Positions 42,632 to 51,176 of a DNA stretch of 64,000 bases are shown one piece after another. The DNA is taken from contig JANSYI010000012.1 in NCBI GenBank assembly GCA_024742475.1, positions 161,698 through 225,697 on the forward strand. The letters run 5' to 3'. This DNA is from a bacterium. Lineage in GTDB: Bacteria; Myxococcota_A; Polyangia; Nannocystales; Nannocystaceae. How positions within the stretch are numbered: the stretch's first letter is position 1; each line of letters starts with the position of its first letter. Under the pieces are notes generated by a model. That model worked only from the letters and a program-made list of their open reading frames with translations, made no database searches and had not been told where the DNA came from. Both the position numbers and the translations under genes were made by a program.

Positions 42632-43225
42632 ATGTCGAACTACGGCAACAAGCAGAAGCACGAATCCAAGAATCCGGCGCAACGCGCGCTCTTGCACCGC
42701 TTCAAGCAGACCGCGGTCGCCATGGTCGACCAGGTGGCGCCCACGACGGTCCTGGAGGTCGGTTGCGGTGAGGGCTACATGCTCGACGTGCTCTCGCAGG
42801 CGCGCCCGTCGCTCGAGCTCAAGGGGATCGACATCTCCGAGCCGGCCATCGCCGAGGCGAAGTCGCGCCTGGGGGATCGGGCCACGCTCGCCGTCGAGGA
42901 CGCCCGCGATCTGAGCGCCTCGGGGCAGCAGTACGACCTGGTCGTCATGCTCGAGGTGCTCGAGCACATCCCCAACCCGGAGCAGATGCTCCCGGTGCTC
43001 GAGGGCCTGACCAAGGGGCCGCTGCTGCTCTCGGTGCCGTGGGAGCCGTTCTTTCGCGGGCTCAACTTCCTGCGAGGCAAGCACGTCACGGCGTGGGGCA
43101 ACGACCCCGAGCACGTCAACCACTGGGGCCGCCGCTCGTTCCTCGAATTCGTGGGCTCGCGGTTCCAAGTCCTCGAGACCCCGATCGTGTTCCCATGGAC
43201 GATGGTCCTGGCGACGCTTCGGTAG
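42632..43225 (+). CDS. Class I SAM-dependent methyltransferase, 197 aa
   Basis: The SAM-binding motif is VLEVGCGEGYMLDVL at about residues 40-54. It is followed by the acidic end of strand 2 in LKGIDISEPAIAEA and motif IV in YDLVVMLEVLEHIPNPEQ. The later segment KHVTAWGNDPEHVNHWG resembles methyltransferases found in glycan and lipid clusters. The protein is small and soluble. It overlaps the next gene by 31 bp, implying a two-gene operon with a flippase-like membrane protein. ATG 42632 gives a natural N-terminus (MSNYGNKQKHES). TATCCT lies 42 bases upstream. Confidence 0.88.
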   Translation: MSNYGNKQKHESKNPAQRALLHRFKQTAVAMVDQVAPTTVLEVGCGEGYMLDVLSQARPSLELKGIDISEPAIAEAKSRLGDRATLAVEDARDLSASGQQYDLVVMLEVLEHIPNPEQMLPVLEGLTKGPLLLSVPWEPFFRGLNFLRGKHVTAWGNDPEHVNHWGRRSFLEFVGSRFQVLETPIVFPWTMVLATLR

Positions 43226-44196
43226 AGGCTCCCGGCGCGCGTCCGCGCCCGCCGGCGCAGCGCGTGCTGATGGCGCTCGGACAGCTCGCGCTGGGCGGCC
43301 TTCTGCTCGCCGGCCTCTTCTACCTGCTCGGTCCCGACTGGGCAGAAGTCCGCGAGCAGTTCGAGTTTCGGCCCGGATGGTTCGCGGTGGGCCTGCTCGG
43401 TACGGGGCTGGCCACGGCGTTCACGGCGGCGCGGTGGCAGCTGCTCAACGAGCAGATGACGCAGACGCGCCAGCCCTACGGGGTCTACTTCCACTACATC
43501 GCGGTCACGAGGCTGTTCGGGCAGTTCGTGCCGATGCTGTTCATGGACTTCGTCGGGCGCGGCATGGGGCTGCGGGCGGCGGGGAGCAAGCAGGGTCTGG
43601 GTCGGTTGCTCACGCCCGTCTTGCTCGAGCGGTTGCTCGACTTCGCGTTGCCCTGCACCACGCTCGCGTGGGCGTTTCTCGTCGTGAGCGGCCCGCCGAT
43701 CTTCGGCGAATCCCGGTGGATCTGGCTCATCGGCATCACGGTGGGGTGCGCCGCGGTGGCGGTCCCGTTCATCGGTCCGAGCGCCAACGTGTTGCTGCGC
43801 GTCTACGCGTGGATCAAGAGTCTTCGCGGGTCGTCGCCGCTGGTGATCGAGCCAGTCGAGGTTCCGCTGCGCACGGCAGCATGGGTCGCTTTGCACTCGG
43901 TGGGGCGCTACGCCACGGTGCTGCTGCAGTTCCTGGGCATGGGCGCCGCAGCGGGAGCGGTGCTGAAGACGTTCGCAGTGGTCGGGGGGTTCTCGGTCGC
44001 GCAGCTCTCCGCCCTGCTGGCGATCACGCCCGGTGGCCTGGGCATTCAGGATCTGGGCTGGGCGGGGGCGCTCACCTGGCTGGGCACCGAGACGGTGATG
44101 ATCACGCTGTTCGTGTTCGGGTTTCGGCTGTTCATGGTGGTCAACTTCGGCTTGTTGTCGCTGTTGTCGCTGCCGTTTCGCCGCGCGGACGGCTGA
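43195..44196 (+). CDS. Lysylphosphatidylglycerol synthase TM-region (AglD-like) membrane protein, 333 aa
   Basis: Seven or eight membrane helices are predicted. Characteristic segments are FTAARWQLLNEQM, YFHYIAVTRLFGQFVP, LLTPVLLERLLDFALP and ITPGGLGIQDLGWAGAL. The last matches the conserved PGGLG(I/V)xE/D segment of the LPG_synthase_TM (UPF0104) family. Members act as lipid or lipid-linked sugar flippases or as the membrane half of MprF. Here the aminoacyl-transfer half is absent, so transport of a lipid-linked product is more likely. ATG 43195 overlaps the methyltransferase gene; ATG 43270 is a shorter alternative with a similar first helix. Confidence 0.85.
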   Translation: MDDGPGDASVEAPGARPRPPAQRVLMALGQLALGGLLLAGLFYLLGPDWAEVREQFEFRPGWFAVGLLGTGLATAFTAARWQLLNEQMTQTRQPYGVYFHYIAVTRLFGQFVPMLFMDFVGRGMGLRAAGSKQGLGRLLTPVLLERLLDFALPCTTLAWAFLVVSGPPIFGESRWIWLIGITVGCAAVAVPFIGPSANVLLRVYAWIKSLRGSSPLVIEPVEVPLRTAAWVALHSVGRYATVLLQFLGMGAAAGAVLKTFAVVGGFSVAQLSALLAITPGGLGIQDLGWAGALTWLGTETVMITLFVFGFRLFMVVNFGLLSLLSLPFRRADG

Positions 44197-44297
44197 GCAC
44201 GGACAGCGCGTGCTGCGCTGCACGCCCACCGTAGACCGACCGGATTCAGGACGTCGCCCGCATCACGAGGGGCAGCGACCCCACGGGAGGTCCGGGC

Positions 44298-44303
44298 TAT
44301 ACT
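44298..44303 (+). promoter_or_regulatory. TATACT -10-like box
   Basis: TATACT, close to the classical -10 consensus, ends eleven bases before ATG 44315. A clear -35 was not seen. Confidence 0.5.
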
Positions 44304-44314
44304 CGGGACCATCT

Positions 44315-46783
44315 ATGCTTCGGTCTCGTTTAGGTTTCTCCGTTCCTCTGATGTCGGTCGCGGCGGTCCTAGCGGGATGCGGCGACGGCCCACGCGCCGA
44401 GGATGACACCCTCACCGGCACGTCCGGCGCCACCAACCCCACGTCGGTCACCGATCCCACCAGCGACGATACGAGCACGTCGACGGGGGAAGACGACAGC
44501 ACAGGCCCTTCCGTGGGCGATTCGTCGTCCAGCGGCACGCCCATCGACGCGTGCGAAACGGTCGACTGCGATGGGGTCTGCTGTGCCGAGGCCGAAGAAT
44601 GCGTGCTTCAGGCGTGTTTGCCGGTGTGTGACAGCGGGGTCCGCTGTGGAGACGACCTGAGCGTGTGCTGCCCCGGCGGCGACGTATGCCTCGAGAACGA
44701 GTGTGTCACGCCGGGCGATGACTGCCTCGACTCGTACGACTGCCCCGAGGGCGAGTTCTGCGAGACGACGCTCGACCCCAAGTCTTCGGGCGGCCAGTGC
44801 CTCGGCCAGCCCGACGACCTCACCTGCGAGGTCCTCCCCGACTTCGAGGACATCGAGCTGTCGCTCGAGTGGTCGTGGGAAGACGAGATGAGCATCTCCA
44901 TCCCGGTCGTCGCCGACGTCGATGGTGACGGCGACCCCGAGATCGTCGTCAACACCACGTTTTACGACGAGAACGGAAACGGTACCGCCGCCGAGAACGG
45001 AGAGCGGCACATCACGGGCATCGTGGTGGTGTTCGACGGGGCCACCGGCGAAGAGCAGTTCCGCATCGACAACGCACCGCAAGGTTGCGACGCCGACGAG
45101 GTCTGCACCAGCTACGGCTCGTATGGGCGCTCCACGCTCGGCGTCGCCGACGTCGACGGCAACGACCTGCCCGACATCATCTATGCCGGGCGCCCGCTGC
45201 CCAGCCCGCTCACCAACCAGAGCTACGTTCACGCCTACAACGGCGTTGGGCAGTCGCTGTGGCGCTCGTCCGAGCCGATCCGCATCCGCGCCGGCGCGCC
45301 GGCGTTTGCCAACTTCGACGACGACCCCGAGTCCGAGATCATCTACGGCGCCGCGATCATCGACAACGACGGCACAGTGGTCGTCAACCAGGACGGCGAC
45401 GGTGGTCTGTTCGGCAGCCCGACCAACTACGACGCGGGTGCGATCGCGATCGCGGCCGACCTCGATGGCGACGACTACCCCGAGATCGTCACGGGCCGTC
45501 ACGCCTGGTCGGTCAACTGGGTCTCCGGCGGCGGGGCTCCCAGCGTGACGCTCACCGAGCTCTGGGACGCCGGGGGCGACGACGGCTTCCCGGCGGTGGC
45601 CGACCTCGACCAAAACGGCACACCCGAGGTCATCTTGATGGCGGGCGGCGAGGTCCGGGTGCTCGACGGCGCGACGGGAGCGCTGTGGTGCGGGGTCGAC
45701 CCCGACGGCAGCGACTGCGAGGGTAACGACCTCGCGCGCACCCAGCCCTTCCCCTTCCCGCAGATCATCGTGGACGTCGAAGAGGACGTCGGCGGGCCGC
45801 CGACCGTCGCCGACTTCGACGGCGACGGCCGGCCCGAGTTCGCGGCCGCAGGCGCAGGCGGATACGTCGTCTTCGACCTCAACCGCGAAGGCGAGGACAT
45901 CGTGCAGCCCGGCGGCGCGCTGCCGCCCGGCCCCGGCGACATCTACGTGCGCTGGTTCGCCGAGACGCAAGACGCCACCTCGCGCTCGACCGGGTCGTCG
46001 GTCTTCGACTTCCAAGGAGACGGCGTGGCCGAGGTCCTCTACGCGGACGAGTGCTTCATGCGGGTCTACAACGGCGCGACCGGTGACGTCATCGCCGAGG
46101 AGATGAACTCCAGCGGCACGATTCACGAGTATCCGATCGTGGTCGACGCCGACGGCGACGGGAACTCGGAGATCCTCGTGGTGGCCAACGACAACAACGC
46201 CGAGGACCGCTGCGACAGCTTCCCCGGCTACGAAGGACGCCGGGGCATCTTCATGTACGGCGATCCCAACGACGCGTGGGTCCGCACCCGCCGCGTCTGG
46301 AACATGCACAGCTACCACATCACCAACTCCGACTCGACCGGCCTCACGCCCGAGCAGGAGACGAACAACTGGGAGGTCGAGGGCCTCAACAACTACCGGC
46401 AGAACTTCCAGGGCGCGGGCGTGTTCAATGCCCCCGACCTCGCGGTCGACCTGCAGGTCAACTTCGAGAACTGCCTCGACGAGGCGTTCGAGATCCAGGC
46501 CATCGTCCGCAACGAGGGCGCCCTGGGCATCCCCGCGGGCGTCGACGTCACGCTCTACGCGGGCACCGACAACACCGGCATGGTCGTGGGGACGGAAGAG
46601 ACCCAGGTTGCGCTTCTTCCCGGAGCCTTCACGACGGTAAGCTGGCTCGTTGGAGCTCCGGGCGGAAACCCGCTGGAATTCTATGTCGAAGTGGACGCCG
46701 ACGACGTCGACCCGGTCCTCGAGTGCGATGAAGACGACAATACGGGGACCACGGCGACCGTGAGTTGCCCGCCAGCGGGCTAG
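44315..46783 (+). CDS. FG-GAP/VCBS-repeat surface lipoprotein, 822 aa
   Basis: The signal peptide has a lipobox VLAGC (Cys22), then a Thr/Ser/Asp linker and a Cys-rich stretch (residues about 78-160). Repeated calcium-binding FG-GAP/VCBS-type motifs follow: VADVDGDGDPEIVV, VADVDGNDLPDIIY, AADLDGDDYPEIVT, VADLDQNGTPEVIL, VADFDGDGRPEFAA and VDADGDGNSEILVV. Together they would form a beta-propeller of about seven blades. The last 120 residues look like a CARDB-type immunoglobulin-like domain (DLAVDLQVNFENC). It is a probable surface adhesin or ligand-binding protein stabilised by calcium. A Rho-independent terminator lies 25 bp downstream. Confidence 0.9.
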   Translation: MLRSRLGFSVPLMSVAAVLAGCGDGPRAEDDTLTGTSGATNPTSVTDPTSDDTSTSTGEDDSTGPSVGDSSSSGTPIDACETVDCDGVCCAEAEECVLQACLPVCDSGVRCGDDLSVCCPGGDVCLENECVTPGDDCLDSYDCPEGEFCETTLDPKSSGGQCLGQPDDLTCEVLPDFEDIELSLEWSWEDEMSISIPVVADVDGDGDPEIVVNTTFYDENGNGTAAENGERHITGIVVVFDGATGEEQFRIDNAPQGCDADEVCTSYGSYGRSTLGVADVDGNDLPDIIYAGRPLPSPLTNQSYVHAYNGVGQSLWRSSEPIRIRAGAPAFANFDDDPESEIIYGAAIIDNDGTVVVNQDGDGGLFGSPTNYDAGAIAIAADLDGDDYPEIVTGRHAWSVNWVSGGGAPSVTLTELWDAGGDDGFPAVADLDQNGTPEVILMAGGEVRVLDGATGALWCGVDPDGSDCEGNDLARTQPFPFPQIIVDVEEDVGGPPTVADFDGDGRPEFAAAGAGGYVVFDLNREGEDIVQPGGALPPGPGDIYVRWFAETQDATSRSTGSSVFDFQGDGVAEVLYADECFMRVYNGATGDVIAEEMNSSGTIHEYPIVVDADGDGNSEILVVANDNNAEDRCDSFPGYEGRRGIFMYGDPNDAWVRTRRVWNMHSYHITNSDSTGLTPEQETNNWEVEGLNNYRQNFQGAGVFNAPDLAVDLQVNFENCLDEAFEIQAIVRNEGALGIPAGVDVTLYAGTDNTGMVVGTEETQVALLPGAFTTVSWLVGAPGGNPLEFYVEVDADDVDPVLECDEDDNTGTTATVSCPPAG

Positions 46784-46807
46784 CAGCCTCACGAGCTCGG
46801 CCATCGA

Positions 46808-46840
46808 ACGCACACCCGCGGCCGTGGGTGTGCGTTTCTT
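46808..46840 (+). terminator. Rho-independent terminator
   Basis: A perfect 10-bp stem, ACGCACACCC with GGGTGTGCGT, encloses an eight-base loop and is followed by TTTCTT. It lies 25 bp after the FG-GAP lipoprotein stop and would separate that transcript from the glycosyltransferase unit that follows. Confidence 0.85.
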
Positions 46841-46914
46841 CATGGGTCACGTCGGCCGAGCGCGGCTGTGGTCCGGTCAAACGAACTAGCGTACTCTCGC
46901 CCGGCTTCTCGCCG

Positions 46915-48690
46915 ATGTCTCGCATCGCTCCATCGGATGCCCAGGGCGCCTGGTACGACCGCGTTCGCGTGGGTGTGGTGATGCTGCTCGCCACGGCCGT
47001 CGTGCTGACGTTTCGGGACTACGGGGTCACTCTCGACGAGGGCTTCCACCTCTCGTACGGCTTCCACATCATCCGGTTCTTCGGCTCGGGGTTCACCAAC
47101 CTCACCGCCCTGACCTACCGGATCGACTACCTCTACGGCGGCGGATTCGATGCGTCCGGGATGATCTTTCGCGCCTGGACGCGCGCCTTCCTGCAGCCCT
47201 ACGAGGCGATCCATTTGTATGGGGCTCTGCTGGGCGTCCTTGGCGTCGCGGGAACGGGTCGCCTGACGCGACTCCTGGCCGGCCCCCGCGCCGCGCTGCT
47301 GTCGGTCACGATGCTGGCGACGACGTCCGTCTACTACGGCCACATGTTCAACAACCCGAAGGACCTACCCTTCGCGGTGGGGTACGTCTGGGGGCTCTAC
47401 TACCTGTTCCGCATCTTCGACGCGTTTCCCCGGTTGCCGCGGCGGCTGGTGCTTCAGGCGTCCTTCGCCCTCGGCATGGCGATGAGCGTGCGTATCGGCG
47501 GGCTGCTGCTCCTGTGCTACCTGGGCCTGCTCGCGTTCGTCTTCATCGGCTACTACGCGTGGCTCACTCGCGACGCGGAGGCGACGTACCGGACGGCGAA
47601 GCGCACCGTCGTGCAAGCGTTGCTCGTCTCTGGCGGGGCCTGGTTCGTGATGCTTGCGTGGTGGCCCTGGGCGATGCTGGACCCGATTCGCCGGCCACTC
47701 GCCGCGCTCACCCGGATGTCGCAGTTCATCGACCACCGTCGGTACATGCCGTTCGCGGGGGAGCAGGTCTACAACCTCGACCCTCCGTGGGATTACCTGC
47801 TCCACTACTTCGCGTTCAAGCTGCCCGAGTACGTCGTCGTCGTGTTCGTCGCTGCGACGTTCGTAGGGCTCGGGGCGCTCGTCTCCGGCGCCTACAAGTC
47901 GCTCGGCTTCCGCCGCTGCGTCCAGCTCGGCGTGCTCGGCATCGCCATCTTCTTCCCGCCTGTCTACGCCGTCTACAAGGGGTCGCCGCTGTACGATGGC
48001 CTGCGCCACTTCCTCTTCATCGTCCCCCCGATCATCGTTGTCGTGGCGATGAGCGCCGATCGACTCATCAGCGAGGCGCAGACACGGTGGGGCACCGCAG
48101 GGTGGGTCGCCGTGGTCGTGGTGCTCGCTGGGCTGCTCGGCGACCAGGTGGCCACCGTCGCTCGGTATCACCCGCACCAATACGTGTACTTCAATCGGTT
48201 CATCGGCGGTCTGGCAGGGGCACACGGGCAGTACTCCACGGACTACTACGCCGCCAGCTACAAGGCTGCCGTTCAGCAGCTTCCGCAGCGGCTGTGGGAC
48301 TCCGAGCGCGAGAAGTATCTCGAGGGTGTCTACCGAATCGGGGGGTGTGTCGGTGAGTTCCGTGGGCTTCGAAACCTGCCGGGCAACTTCATCTACAAGG
48401 CGCCCGGCGACGCGCCCTACGACTTCGACATCTCGTTCACGCGCGGGGACTGCCACCTCAAGGAAGCCGAGCACCCCGAGATCTACAGCGTCGAGGTCGA
48501 CGGAGGCCCGCTGACCGTCGTCCGGGACATGCGCCTCATCTCGTTGCCCCGCGAGCGGGCGGCGCGTCTGCGTCGCCTCGAGCAAGCCGAGGAGCGACGG
48601 AAAGAAGCTCGCAAGAAGGCCAAGAAGAAGCGGCCCAAGCCGCGAAAGAAGAAGCCGGCGAAGAAAACCGGAGGTCTCCAGAATGACTGA
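46915..48690 (+). CDS. GT39/PMT-like membrane glycosyltransferase, 591 aa
   Basis: Ten or more membrane helices are predicted. The first external loop begins FRDYGVTLDEGFHLSYG, where the Asp-Glu pair fits the catalytic acidic motif of PMT/GT39 enzymes. Further landmarks are GHMFNNPKDLPFAV in a cytoplasmic turn and RYHPHQYVYFNRFIGG near the C-terminal soluble domain. The tail is very Lys/Arg-rich (KKAKKKRPKPRKKK). The enzyme would transfer a sugar from a polyprenyl-phosphate donor on the outer face of the inner membrane. ATG 46915 follows a TACTCT sequence by 17 bases. The 3' end overlaps the PA14-like gene by eight bases, so it leads the sulfation operon. Confidence 0.85.
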   Translation: MSRIAPSDAQGAWYDRVRVGVVMLLATAVVLTFRDYGVTLDEGFHLSYGFHIIRFFGSGFTNLTALTYRIDYLYGGGFDASGMIFRAWTRAFLQPYEAIHLYGALLGVLGVAGTGRLTRLLAGPRAALLSVTMLATTSVYYGHMFNNPKDLPFAVGYVWGLYYLFRIFDAFPRLPRRLVLQASFALGMAMSVRIGGLLLLCYLGLLAFVFIGYYAWLTRDAEATYRTAKRTVVQALLVSGGAWFVMLAWWPWAMLDPIRRPLAALTRMSQFIDHRRYMPFAGEQVYNLDPPWDYLLHYFAFKLPEYVVVVFVAATFVGLGALVSGAYKSLGFRRCVQLGVLGIAIFFPPVYAVYKGSPLYDGLRHFLFIVPPIIVVVAMSADRLISEAQTRWGTAGWVAVVVVLAGLLGDQVATVARYHPHQYVYFNRFIGGLAGAHGQYSTDYYAASYKAAVQQLPQRLWDSEREKYLEGVYRIGGCVGEFRGLRNLPGNFIYKAPGDAPYDFDISFTRGDCHLKEAEHPEIYSVEVDGGPLTVVRDMRLISLPRERAARLRRLEQAEERRKEARKKAKKKRPKPRKKKPAKKTGGLQND

Positions 48691-49639
48691 GAAGCAGGAC
48701 ACCGAGCGGATCGCGGAAGCTCGTCGCGAGGGGCTCGCCGCGCTCGCCATCGTCTCGGATCCCAACTGCTTGCCTCGGCAGGCGGCGTCCCACCTCGTGG
48801 GCGCCTGGGAGGCCCTTCGCGGGCCGCCGAACGAGGACGATGACCTGCCCTCGTGGGTTCGGCGAGACCTGGCGTCGGCCAAGGTCGAACGGCGTGAGCC
48901 GACCGTGAAGTTTCTCGAGTCTTGTGCCGACGAGGCGGCGCTCCAGCGTCTGAGTGAGGACGAGATGCGAGCGCTGATTCAGACGCTGCTCGCGCGCGTG
49001 CGAACCCACGAGCGAGGAGAGGCCACCAAGGAGGCGGCAGACAAGAGCACGTTCGCGTTGTGGGGGCGGCGCTTTGGCGCGTGGGCGGGCATCGTGGTCG
49101 TGTTCGCGCTCGTTGCCCTCCGTCCTTGGACCTACCAGGGCGTGGGGCAGTGGCACGGCGCGTACTACCCTGGAAAGGACTTTCGGGGTGAGCCTGACGT
49201 TCGCCGCGAAGCCGACGTCGACTTCAGCTGGGGGGCGCTGCCACCGACCGACTCGATCCCCTCGGACCGCTTCGCCGCTCGATTCACGACCTGCCTTCAC
49301 CTCGACGAAGGCGTCGAGGCCGCCTTCCAGCTGATCGCCGATGATGCCGCGAGGCTCATCATCGATGGCGAGGACGTCATCGACCTCTGGGACGTCAAGG
49401 AGGGCGAGAAGGGCGAAAAGGGCGAGAAGATCGAGATGCCGAGGTCGTTCGGGCGCGAGTACGAACTCGATGCCGGGGTGCATTCGGTCGTGGTCGAGTA
49501 TCGGGAAGAGGATGAAGCGGCCGAGGTCCACTTCCTCGCGACGTTCGACCAAGACGTCCCGCCCGGTCCTCTGCCCTCGAGCATGCTGGAGTACCCCGGA
49601 GAGACGTTCGACGAGGACAACCCCTGTGGGATCGAGTAA
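48683..49639 (+). CDS. Single-pass membrane protein with PA14-like domain, 318 aa
   Basis: The cytoplasmic N-terminus (about 125 residues) is helical and charged. One membrane helix follows (GIVVVFALVALRP), then an external domain. The segments RFTTCLHLDEGVEAAFQLIA, DDAARLIIDGEDVIDLW and ELDAGVHSVVVEYRE match PA14 domains, which bind carbohydrates. A short EGEKGEKGEK repeat interrupts the domain. The ribosome site GGAGG lies inside the preceding gene, which overlaps by eight bases. The context suggests that it binds or presents the glycan modified by the adjacent enzymes. Confidence 0.75.
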   Translation: MTEKQDTERIAEARREGLAALAIVSDPNCLPRQAASHLVGAWEALRGPPNEDDDLPSWVRRDLASAKVERREPTVKFLESCADEAALQRLSEDEMRALIQTLLARVRTHERGEATKEAADKSTFALWGRRFGAWAGIVVVFALVALRPWTYQGVGQWHGAYYPGKDFRGEPDVRREADVDFSWGALPPTDSIPSDRFAARFTTCLHLDEGVEAAFQLIADDAARLIIDGEDVIDLWDVKEGEKGEKGEKIEMPRSFGREYELDAGVHSVVVEYREEDEAAEVHFLATFDQDVPPGPLPSSMLEYPGETFDEDNPCGIE

Positions 49640-49657
49640 TCCGCCAAAGCGATCGAC

Positions 49658-50524
49658 ATGACCCGCAAGCCCGACTTCATGATCATCGGCGCGATGAAGT
49701 GCGCCACGTCCACGCTTCACGACCAGCTCGCCGTGCAGGAGGGGGTGGTGATGTCGATGCCGAAGGAGCCGAACTTCTTCAGTGACGAGGAGAACTGGGG
49801 GCGGGGGCTGTCGTGGTACTGGTCGCTGTTTGCCCGGGCGGGGGAGGGGGAGTTGTGCGGGGAGTCGAGCACGCACTACACGAAGCTGCCGCGGCATCCG
49901 AAGGTGATCGAGCGCGTGGCGGAGCACGTGCCGGAGGCGAAGTTCATCTACGTGATGCGCAACCCTCTGGACCGGCTCGTGTCGCACTACATGCACGAGT
50001 GGACGCAGCGGGTGCTCACGGTGTCGCTCGACAAGGCACTCGATGAGCATCCTGCGCTGATCCAGTTCGGGCAGTATGCGATGCAGCTCGAGCCGTACTT
50101 CGAGGCGTTCGGAAAGGACCGGGTGCTTCCCGTGTTTTTCGATCGTCTTCGCACGCACTCCCAAGAGGAGCTCGAGCGAGTGTGCAAGTTCATTGGCTAC
50201 GAAGGGGCGCCCAAGTGGAAGCACGACATGGGCGCCAAGAACGTCTCGGGTGAGCGGATGCGCAAAAGCAAGATCCGCGACCTGCTGGTCTACGCGCCGG
50301 GCATCTCGCAAGTGAGGCAGATGCTGCCCCAGCGCGTGCGAGACCGAGTCAAGAAGCTGTGGACCATGAACGAGCGGCCCGAGCTCACGCAGGGGCAGCG
50401 CAGGCGGCTCGAGGCCGTGTTCAACCCCGAGCTGGCCAAGCTGGGGGGATGGCTGGGCGTCCCCGAACTCACGTGCGCGAACTTCAAGGACGTCACCAAG
50501 GACAGGGCGCTCGACTGGGTGTGA
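49658..50524 (+). CDS. PAPS-dependent sulfotransferase, 288 aa
   Basis: The 5'-phosphosulfate loop is IIGAMKCATSTL (residues 9-20), with Lys14 and Thr17 expected to bind the donor. The 3'-phosphate motif is RNPLDRLVSHY, with R101 and S109. The remaining pattern, including PKEPNFFSDE near residues 35-44, matches the Sulfotransfer_1 family acting on sugars or small molecules. The enzyme transfers sulfate from PAPS to a hydroxyl group, giving PAP. The following two genes make PAPS and degrade PAP, which strongly supports the assignment. The acceptor is probably a glycan or lipid given the neighbouring membrane genes. Confidence 0.93.
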   Translation: MTRKPDFMIIGAMKCATSTLHDQLAVQEGVVMSMPKEPNFFSDEENWGRGLSWYWSLFARAGEGELCGESSTHYTKLPRHPKVIERVAEHVPEAKFIYVMRNPLDRLVSHYMHEWTQRVLTVSLDKALDEHPALIQFGQYAMQLEPYFEAFGKDRVLPVFFDRLRTHSQEELERVCKFIGYEGAPKWKHDMGAKNVSGERMRKSKIRDLLVYAPGISQVRQMLPQRVRDRVKKLWTMNERPELTQGQRRRLEAVFNPELAKLGGWLGVPELTCANFKDVTKDRALDWV

Positions 50525-50564
50525 GCCGTTGCGCTCCGCCGGGAGCGGGTCGTACCCTGCGACC

Positions 50565-51176
50565 GTGACGGGCCAGGAAAATCCGCCTCTGTGGGAACGC
50601 GGCATGCTCAGCGTGGCGCAGCGTGAAGAAGTCACGGGGCACCGCGGCATGGTCGCGTGGTTCACGGGGCTCAGCGGCTCGGGCAAGACGACGGTCGCCC
50701 GCGCCCTCGACCACCTCCTCCATAGCCACGGCAAGCGCAGCTTCCTGATGGACGGCGACGTCCTCCGCGAGGGCATCACGTCCGACCTCGGCTTCTCGCC
50801 CGAGGATCGCACCGAGAACCTGCGTCGGTTCACCGAGGTCGCCAGGCTCTTCGCCAACGCGGGCACCATCACCCTCGTCTCTGCGATCTCTCCCTACGAG
50901 GAGAGCCGGGAGAAGGCGCGAGAGCGCATCGGCGCCGAGCGTTTCTTGCTCGTCCACGTCGCCACGCCCCTCGAGGTCTGCGAGGCCCGCGACGTCAAGG
51001 GGCTGTACGCCAAGGCTCGCGCCGGCAAGCTCCCGCAGTTCACGGGCATCGATGCGCCGTACGAGGAGCCCGAGAACCCCGACATCAAGCTCGTCCCCGA
51101 GGACGGCGACCCAGGCGTCATGGCGCACACCGTCTTCGACGCGCTGAAGTCCCGCGGCTTCTTGGGAGAGGCCTGA
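50565..51176 (+). CDS. cysC: Adenylylsulfate (APS) kinase, 203 aa
   Basis: The P-loop GLSGSGKTT lies at residues 35-43, followed by FLMDGDVLREG (residues 60-70) where DGDxxR binds APS. LVSAISPYEESREKAR and FLLVHVATPLEVCEARDVKGLY complete the family pattern. The enzyme phosphorylates APS to PAPS with ATP. GTG 50565 is used as start; a TTG at 50529 would add 12 residues without similarity. The gene overlaps cysQ by one base (TGATG), indicating translational coupling. No ATP sulfurylase gene is visible in the window, so APS must come from genes elsewhere. Confidence 0.95.
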   Translation: MTGQENPPLWERGMLSVAQREEVTGHRGMVAWFTGLSGSGKTTVARALDHLLHSHGKRSFLMDGDVLREGITSDLGFSPEDRTENLRRFTEVARLFANAGTITLVSAISPYEESREKARERIGAERFLLVHVATPLEVCEARDVKGLYAKARAGKLPQFTGIDAPYEEPENPDIKLVPEDGDPGVMAHTVFDALKSRGFLGEA

